DNA of 9,810 nucleotides, taken from NCBI GenBank assembly GCA_035575095.1, contig DATLYF010000020.1, positions 1 through 9,810 of the forward strand. The letters are read 5' to 3'. Source of the DNA: DATLYF01 sp035575095 (GTDB lineage Bacteria; Pseudomonadota; Gammaproteobacteria; Competibacterales; Competibacteraceae). Positions 6,135 through 9,810 of this stretch are shown here, one piece after another. The position numbers and the translations under genes were made by a program. Numbering within the stretch: the first letter of the stretch is position 1; each line of letters starts with the position of its first letter. The notes beneath the pieces were generated by a model. That model worked only from the letters and a program-made list of their open reading frames with translations, made no database searches and had not been told where the DNA came from.

Positions 6135-7172
6135 ATGTCGTATACGATCACGCTGAAACCCAGCGGCCACCAGTTCCGCATGGAGGGCAACGAGAGCGTG
6201 CTGGAGGCTGCACTGAAAGAAGAGAACTGCGTGCTGCCCTATGGCTGCCGCAACGGCACTTGTGGGGCATGCATGGGTCGCATCGTCGCCGGCGAGATCG
6301 TCTATCCCGGCGCCGTGCCGCCCGGCATCACCCCCAAGGAGCAGGCCGAGGGCAAGGCGCTGCTGTGCCAGGCCCAGCCGCGCAGTGACCTAGTGATCGA
6401 GGTGCGCGAGGTCAATGCCGCCCGCGACATCGTCGTCAAGACCCTGCCCTGCCGGGTGGTGGGCATGCACAAGCTGGCGCCGGATGTGATGCGCCTCTAC
6501 CTCAAGCTGCCGGCCACCGAGCGGCTGCAGTTTCTGGCCGGGCAATATATCGACATCCTGCTCAAGGACGGCCGCCGCCGCGGCTTCTCCCTGGCCAACC
6601 CGCCCCACGCCGATGAGTATCTGGAGCTGCACGTGCGCCACGTACCCGGCGGCGAGTTTACCACCTACGTGTTCGAGGGGCTGCGGGAGAAGGCCATCCT
6701 GCGCTTCCAGGGGCCGCTGGGCTCGTTCTTCCTGCGCGAGGACTCGCTGCGGCCGATCATCATGATGGGCGGCGGCACCGGCTTCGCGCCGCTGAAGAGC
6801 ATGCTGGAGCACGCCTTTCACATCGGCCTGCAGCGCCCCATCCACCTCTACTGGGGCGCCCGCGCCCGCCAGGACCTTTACCTCAACGAGCTGCCCGAGT
6901 CCTGGATGGAGAAGCACGTCAACTTCCGCTACACCCCAGTGCTGTCCGAGCCCAGGCCCGAGGACGACTGGCAGGGGCGCAGCGGTTGGGTGCATCAGGC
7001 GGTGGTGGAGGACTATCCCGACCTGTCCGGCTACGAGCTCTACATGAGCGGCCCGCCGGCCATGATCCAGGCGGCGCGCGTGGCCTTCGCCGAGCGCGGC
7101 CTGCCGGCCGAGCATCTGTACTTCGATTCCTTCGACTTCGCGGCGGATACGCTGCTGAAGGTAGGGGCATAG
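6135..7172 (+). CDS. [2Fe-2S] ferredoxin / FAD / NAD(P)H oxidoreductase (CDP-6-deoxy-delta-3,4-glucoseen reductase-like)
   Basis: A 345-aa three-domain electron-transfer flavoprotein. Residues 1-92 form a plant-type [2Fe-2S] ferredoxin domain with C38-x4-C43-x2-C46 and C78 as cluster ligands. Residues 103-200 form the FAD-binding barrel, with RRGFSLANPP (148-157) as the flavin-binding RxxS motif. Residues 205-340 form the NAD(P)H-binding domain, with MMGGGTGFAPL (210-220) and MSGPPAMI (304-311), ending in YFDSFDF. Length and order match the soluble reductases annotated as CDP-6-deoxy-delta-3,4-glucoseen reductase (AscD-like), which resemble phenol hydroxylase and other oxygenase reductases. 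No sugar-biosynthesis or oxygenase gene is nearby, so the AscD substrate should not be assumed. The partner is unknown. The protein looks cytoplasmic, with no signal peptide. It is probably transcribed separately from ykgJ and ends just before a strong hairpin. Confidence 0.9.
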   Translation: MSYTITLKPSGHQFRMEGNESVLEAALKEENCVLPYGCRNGTCGACMGRIVAGEIVYPGAVPPGITPKEQAEGKALLCQAQPRSDLVIEVREVNAARDIVVKTLPCRVVGMHKLAPDVMRLYLKLPATERLQFLAGQYIDILLKDGRRRGFSLANPPHADEYLELHVRHVPGGEFTTYVFEGLREKAILRFQGPLGSFFLREDSLRPIIMMGGGTGFAPLKSMLEHAFHIGLQRPIHLYWGARARQDLYLNELPESWMEKHVNFRYTPVLSEPRPEDDWQGRSGWVHQAVVEDYPDLSGYELYMSGPPAMIQAARVAFAERGLPAEHLYFDSFDFAADTLLKVGA

Positions 7173-7176
7173 CGTC

Positions 7177-7202
7177 CCCTCCCCCGGTGTCACGGGGGAG
7201 GG
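7177..7202. terminator. Perfect 10-bp hairpin between convergent genes
   Basis: CCCTCCCCCG (7177-7186) pairs completely with CGGGGGAGGG (7193-7202) around the 6-base loop GTGTCA. It begins four bases after the oxidoreductase stop and lies nine bases beyond the hemY stop on the other strand, so it could terminate both transcripts. No T-run follows on either strand, so intrinsic termination is uncertain; it may instead be a processing or stability hairpin. It shares a core with 4524-4547. Confidence 0.55.
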
Positions 7203-7211
7203 AATGACGCC

Positions 7212-8453
7212 TCAGGCTTTAGCCTGCTCTGGTGCCGGCAGCACCTCGGTGGGATGCAGTTCCTCGACGCGGCCGGAGAGCAGGCGCAGACCGGTGCGGA
7301 AGCAGCCGCGGGCGCCTTCCTTGTCGTTCAACAGCTCCAGTACCTCACCCAATTCCTGATATGTATCGGCGCTGGGCTGGCGCTTCAGGCTGCGCTCCAG
7401 GTAGTCGCGGGCCTTGTCCAGCTTGTGGGCGCGCTTGGCCAGGCGACCCAGGGTGAGCAGCAGGTAAGGGTCGTCCGGATGCTGCTTGAGCCAGCTCTCG
7501 GCGGTGTTGAGCTGGCCCATGGTGTTGCCGCGCCCCAGTTCGCCATAACCCACTACCAGGGTTGCATTCCACTCGCGGCGCAGGGCATCGTGCAGCAGGG
7601 CGGCGGCCTCGTCGGCGGCGTGCAGGTCGCGCAGGTGACCAGCATAGGCGATGAGCAGCTGCGGATCGTTGCGCAGCGCCTTGGGCACCTGCTTCCACTG
7701 CGCCTGCAGGGTGGTGAGCAGGCCACTCTGAGCGGCCCGGGCCAGCAGGCCGAGCTGGGTTTCACGCTGTAGCTCGTCCAGGGTCGTGCCGGGCAGGGCC
7801 TGCTGCTTGCGCAGCATGGGAATCAGCTCGTTGAGGTGCTGCCAGTCGGCCAGGGCCTTGTAGCTGCGGGCTAGCAAGGCCAGCAGACGCGGATGGCGGG
7901 GATGGGTGCTGCGCAACTGTTCCAGGGTGGTGCGCGCCGCGTCGGCCTGGCCGGCCTCCAATTGCAGCTCGGCCTTGCTCAGCCCGGCCAGCAGGCGGTT
8001 CTGCGGGCCGTCCAGCTTGCGCGCCTGTTCCAGGTAGCGGTCACGGCGCTCCGGCGCTTGCAACTGCTGTGCCGCCTGCGCCGCTCCCAGGTAGTGTAAC
8101 AGCGGCGTATCGCTATGGGCGGCGCCGCGACTCAGTTGCTCTTCGGCCACCGACCAGCGCCCCTCCAGCAAATGCTCCATGCCGCGCAGCAGCAAGCGTC
8201 GCGACTTGCGGCTGAGGCGGCGCTGCCGTGCCCGGCGCAGGGTGCGCGGCATGAGGATCAGACGGATCAGCAGGCGCAGCAGGTTGTACAGCACCAGGAA
8301 GCCGATGACCAGGGCGAGCAGTCCGAATACCACGCTGGTCTCGACGGTGAGACCGCCGACGCTGACCAGCACGTAGCCGGGATCTTCACGCATCCAGACA
8401 GCGACCCCGGCGGCGGCGAAGAGCGTGAGGATGATGCCGATGAGCAGCCGCAT
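7212..8453 (-). CDS. hemY: HemY, inner-membrane TPR protein of the haem biosynthesis operon
   Basis: A 413-aa membrane protein of the proteobacterial HemY family, linked to late tetrapyrrole/protohaem synthesis. It is not the Bacillus protoporphyrinogen oxidase of the same name, and its biochemical role is not settled. The N-terminus starts with a membrane helix (MRLLIGIILTLFAAAGVAVW, 1-20), and a second helix follows at about 41-67. An Arg-rich stretch (70-90) is next, fitting cytoplasmic anchoring by the positive-inside rule. The remainder is helical with TPR-like repeats, such as EEQLSRGAAHSDTPLLHYLG and DPYLLLTLGRLAKRAHKLDK. The frame is open to 8648, but the start at 8453 is chosen because it gives the family N-terminus, has AGGAGG seven bases upstream, and overlaps the hemX stop by one base (TGATG). 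That arrangement implies translational coupling with hemX. Confidence 0.93.
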   Translation of the reverse strand: MRLLIGIILTLFAAAGVAVWMREDPGYVLVSVGGLTVETSVVFGLLALVIGFLVLYNLLRLLIRLILMPRTLRRARQRRLSRKSRRLLLRGMEHLLEGRWSVAEEQLSRGAAHSDTPLLHYLGAAQAAQQLQAPERRDRYLEQARKLDGPQNRLLAGLSKAELQLEAGQADAARTTLEQLRSTHPRHPRLLALLARSYKALADWQHLNELIPMLRKQQALPGTTLDELQRETQLGLLARAAQSGLLTTLQAQWKQVPKALRNDPQLLIAYAGHLRDLHAADEAAALLHDALRREWNATLVVGYGELGRGNTMGQLNTAESWLKQHPDDPYLLLTLGRLAKRAHKLDKARDYLERSLKRQPSADTYQELGEVLELLNDKEGARGCFRTGLRLLSGRVEELHPTEVLPAPEQAKA

Positions 8454-9810
8454 CACTGCGCCTCCTGGGCCTTGGCGGCGTTGACCCCGCGTACCGGCTG
8501 GCGCTTGGCCAGCACGTCCTGGAACGCCTTGAGAGTACCCGAGACGTCGGGCACGTAGGGGTTGAACTGCAGTTCGCGCAGAGTCTCCAGGTCTTTGAGC
8601 AGCCCCGTCACCTGGGGATCGTCCAGGTTGAAATAGGTCTGCAGCCACTCGCGGGCCTGGGCGTTGGCGTCCTGGAAGGCGATGGCGTCCTGGGCGAGCA
8701 GCGCCAGGCGCATGGCTTCCAGTTCCAGCTTGACGTTCTGGCGCAGGAAGAATTCATTCTCCGGGGCCATCAGCGGCGGCGCGCTGGCGCGCTCGTGGCG
8801 GATCACCACCACGTCGCGCAGGGTGCTCTGGGCGCGGGTCGTGAGGCGCTCCCACCAGGACGGTTCCTCCGCTGCTGGCGCCGCTACACTCTGCTCGGAG
8901 CGCGACCGCACCCGCTCCTTGAGTTCGGCGATCTGCGCCGAGGTGCGCAGTGGCAGCGTGAGCGCGCTCTGCTCCAGCTCGAACACCCGGTGCGCCAGGC
9001 TGGAGAAGTCGGGGATGGTCACGCCGCGCAGGGTGGCCAGGTTCTCCTTGATCATGGTGCGCACGCCGTTGAAGGCATCTTCGCCGATCAGCGCCAGCCG
9101 CTCCTCGGCCACGGTCAGGGCCAGCACGGCGGCGTCGATATCGCGCTGCAGGGTGAGCTTGTGGTCGGCGATGCGCAGCAGATACTCGACCTCGGTGAGC
9201 GGCAGGGCGTTGATATCACCGCCCTTGGAGGCCGCCAGCTTGACCGCCTCCAGGCTCTCCAGCAGGCCGCGCTGGGTCAGCTGCATCTGCTCCAGGCGGC
9301 TGTTCAGGGCGTCGACCGCGGCCTGCTGGCGCTGCCCCAGTTCGTTGATGGCGCCGGCCTGGCGCTCCAGCGTCTGGCCCAGGCTGGCCAGGGCGGTCTG
9401 CTGCAGCTCCTCGTTGCCGAGGCGGGCGGCGACGGTGTCCTTGACGCCCTGCAGGTCGGTTTTCATGCCCTGCAGGTCGGTCTGCAGGGTTTTGGTCGCA
9501 TCGAGCTGGGCCTGGAGTTGAGCCTTGAACTCGTCCAAGGTCATGCTGCGCTCCTGGTTGAGCTTGGCGATGGCCTGCTCGACGCGCTCGTTCATCTGCG
9601 CGGTCTGGGCGGCCTGGGCCTGGCGCGCCTGCTGCCAGGCGTACCACAGGTAGCCGCTGGCGCCGATGGCGCCCAAGGCCAGCAGCAGCGAGAGCGAGGC
9701 CAGGCTCTTGCCGCCGCCGGAGGGACGGGCCGCGGCCGGCGTGGCCGGCTTGTCCAGGGCGGGCTTCTGGCTCTCGTCGCGAGCGGCGCCCGCGGGCTTG
9801 GCGGGCTCGG
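8453..9810 (-). CDS. hemX: HemX, membrane-anchored coiled-coil protein, 5'-partial
   Basis: The 451 visible residues run off the right edge of the window without a start codon. The order is typical for proteobacterial HemX. A Pro/Ala/Lys-rich low-complexity N-terminal stretch (visible residues 1-33) comes first, then one membrane helix (about 36-58, SLASLSLLLALGAIGASGYL and on). A long Gln/Ala/Leu-rich coiled coil (about 60-190) follows, and then a conserved helical domain containing VEYLLRIADHKLTLQRDIDA (from about residue 207). HemX is often annotated as uroporphyrinogen-III C-methyltransferase, but no SAM-binding methyltransferase motif is visible. The better name is HemX, a membrane protein of the haem operon whose exact role is unclear. 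The TTG at 9676 is inside the membrane helix and is not the start. Its TGA overlaps the hemY ATG. The hemC and hemD genes would be expected beyond the edge. Confidence 0.93.
   Translation of the reverse strand, partial: EPAKPAGAARDESQKPALDKPATPAAARPSGGGKSLASLSLLLALGAIGASGYLWYAWQQARQAQAAQTAQMNERVEQAIAKLNQERSMTLDEFKAQLQAQLDATKTLQTDLQGMKTDLQGVKDTVAARLGNEELQQTALASLGQTLERQAGAINELGQRQQAAVDALNSRLEQMQLTQRGLLESLEAVKLAASKGGDINALPLTEVEYLLRIADHKLTLQRDIDAAVLALTVAEERLALIGEDAFNGVRTMIKENLATLRGVTIPDFSSLAHRVFELEQSALTLPLRTSAQIAELKERVRSRSEQSVAAPAAEEPSWWERLTTRAQSTLRDVVVIRHERASAPPLMAPENEFFLRQNVKLELEAMRLALLAQDAIAFQDANAQAREWLQTYFNLDDPQVTGLLKDLETLRELQFNPYVPDVSGTLKAFQDVLAKRQPVRGVNAAKAQEAQ
8461..8466 (-). promoter_or_regulatory. 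Ribosome binding site of hemY
   Basis: A full AGGAGG on the minus strand, seven bases before the hemY ATG and inside the end of hemX. It decides the hemY start at 8453 over the longer open frame reaching 8648. Confidence 0.85.
9446..9481 (-). repeat. 21-bp period direct repeat in the HemX coiled coil
   Basis: The 15-base word GCCCTGCAGGTCGGT (plus-strand reading) occurs at 9446-9460 and 9467-9481, a 21-base period that equals one heptad. It encodes the tandem TDLQGMK-TDLQGVK in the coiled coil. This fits a recent heptad duplication within hemX. Confidence 0.8.

Noticed and set aside
7213..7226. CAGGC-TTTA-GCCTG inverted repeat at the 3' end of hemY
   Set aside because: It is short, lies inside the coding sequence and has no T-run. 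It is probably incidental to the codons for the C-terminal Ala/Lys residues.
8454..8648. 65-residue N-terminal extension of hemY
   Set aside because: It overlaps hemX and encodes an Arg/Gly/Pro-rich shadow. The start at 8453 has AGGAGG and the membrane-helix N-terminus.
8664..9521. 285-aa plus-strand frame
   Set aside because: It is antisense to hemX, rich in Ser/Arg/Ala and without family features.
9674..9676. TTG as the start of hemX
   Set aside because: It is inside the membrane helix. The frame continues open upstream to the window edge with the expected Pro/Ala-rich HemX N-terminal region.
8453..9810. HemX as uroporphyrinogen-III C-methyltransferase
   Set aside because: No methyltransferase motifs are visible. 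The architecture is membrane helix plus coiled coil, so that common annotation was not used.

Overview
The window looks like chromosomal DNA from a GC-rich gammaproteobacterium, most likely Pseudomonas or a close relative. The evidence is the split class II ribonucleotide reductase (NrdJa plus NrdJb), the HemX-HemY pair, the YkgJ and ElaA family members, and the strong G/C bias at third codon positions. The species assignment is inference; no 16S or other marker is present.

Left part (1-4444): the 3' part of nrdJa, the catalytic subunit of the adenosylcobalamin-dependent ribonucleotide reductase. Its reading frame is interrupted by two inteins, 440 aa (233-1552) and 377 aa (2132-3262). Each has splicing blocks and a LAGLIDADG endonuclease domain. 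The second sits directly before the active-site thiyl-radical cysteine, so the reductase cannot be active until it has spliced. Without the inteins about 663 aa of the host protein are visible; the N-terminus lies upstream of the window.

Middle (4445-6032): a 129-base spacer full of GC-rich hairpins, then nrdJb (small C-terminal subunit with a zinc-ribbon-like cysteine tail), an elaA-type acetyltransferase and a small ykgJ-type cysteine-cluster gene. These are tightly spaced or overlapping and probably co-transcribed. After a 102-base A/T-richer gap with a weak promoter candidate comes a [2Fe-2S]/flavin oxidoreductase (6135-7172).

Right part (7173-9810, minus strand): a perfect 10-bp hairpin separates the convergent transcription units. 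Then come hemY (7212-8453) and hemX (8453 to the window edge), overlapping by one base and read leftward, as the 3' end of what is usually a hemC-hemD-hemX-hemY operon. The rest of that operon would lie beyond the right edge.

NrdJa and NrdJb together make deoxyribonucleotides in a B12-dependent, oxygen-independent manner. HemX and HemY are inner-membrane proteins linked to tetrapyrrole/haem synthesis. No CRISPR array, tRNA, rRNA or transposon was seen. The most unusual content is the double intein invasion of the reductase.
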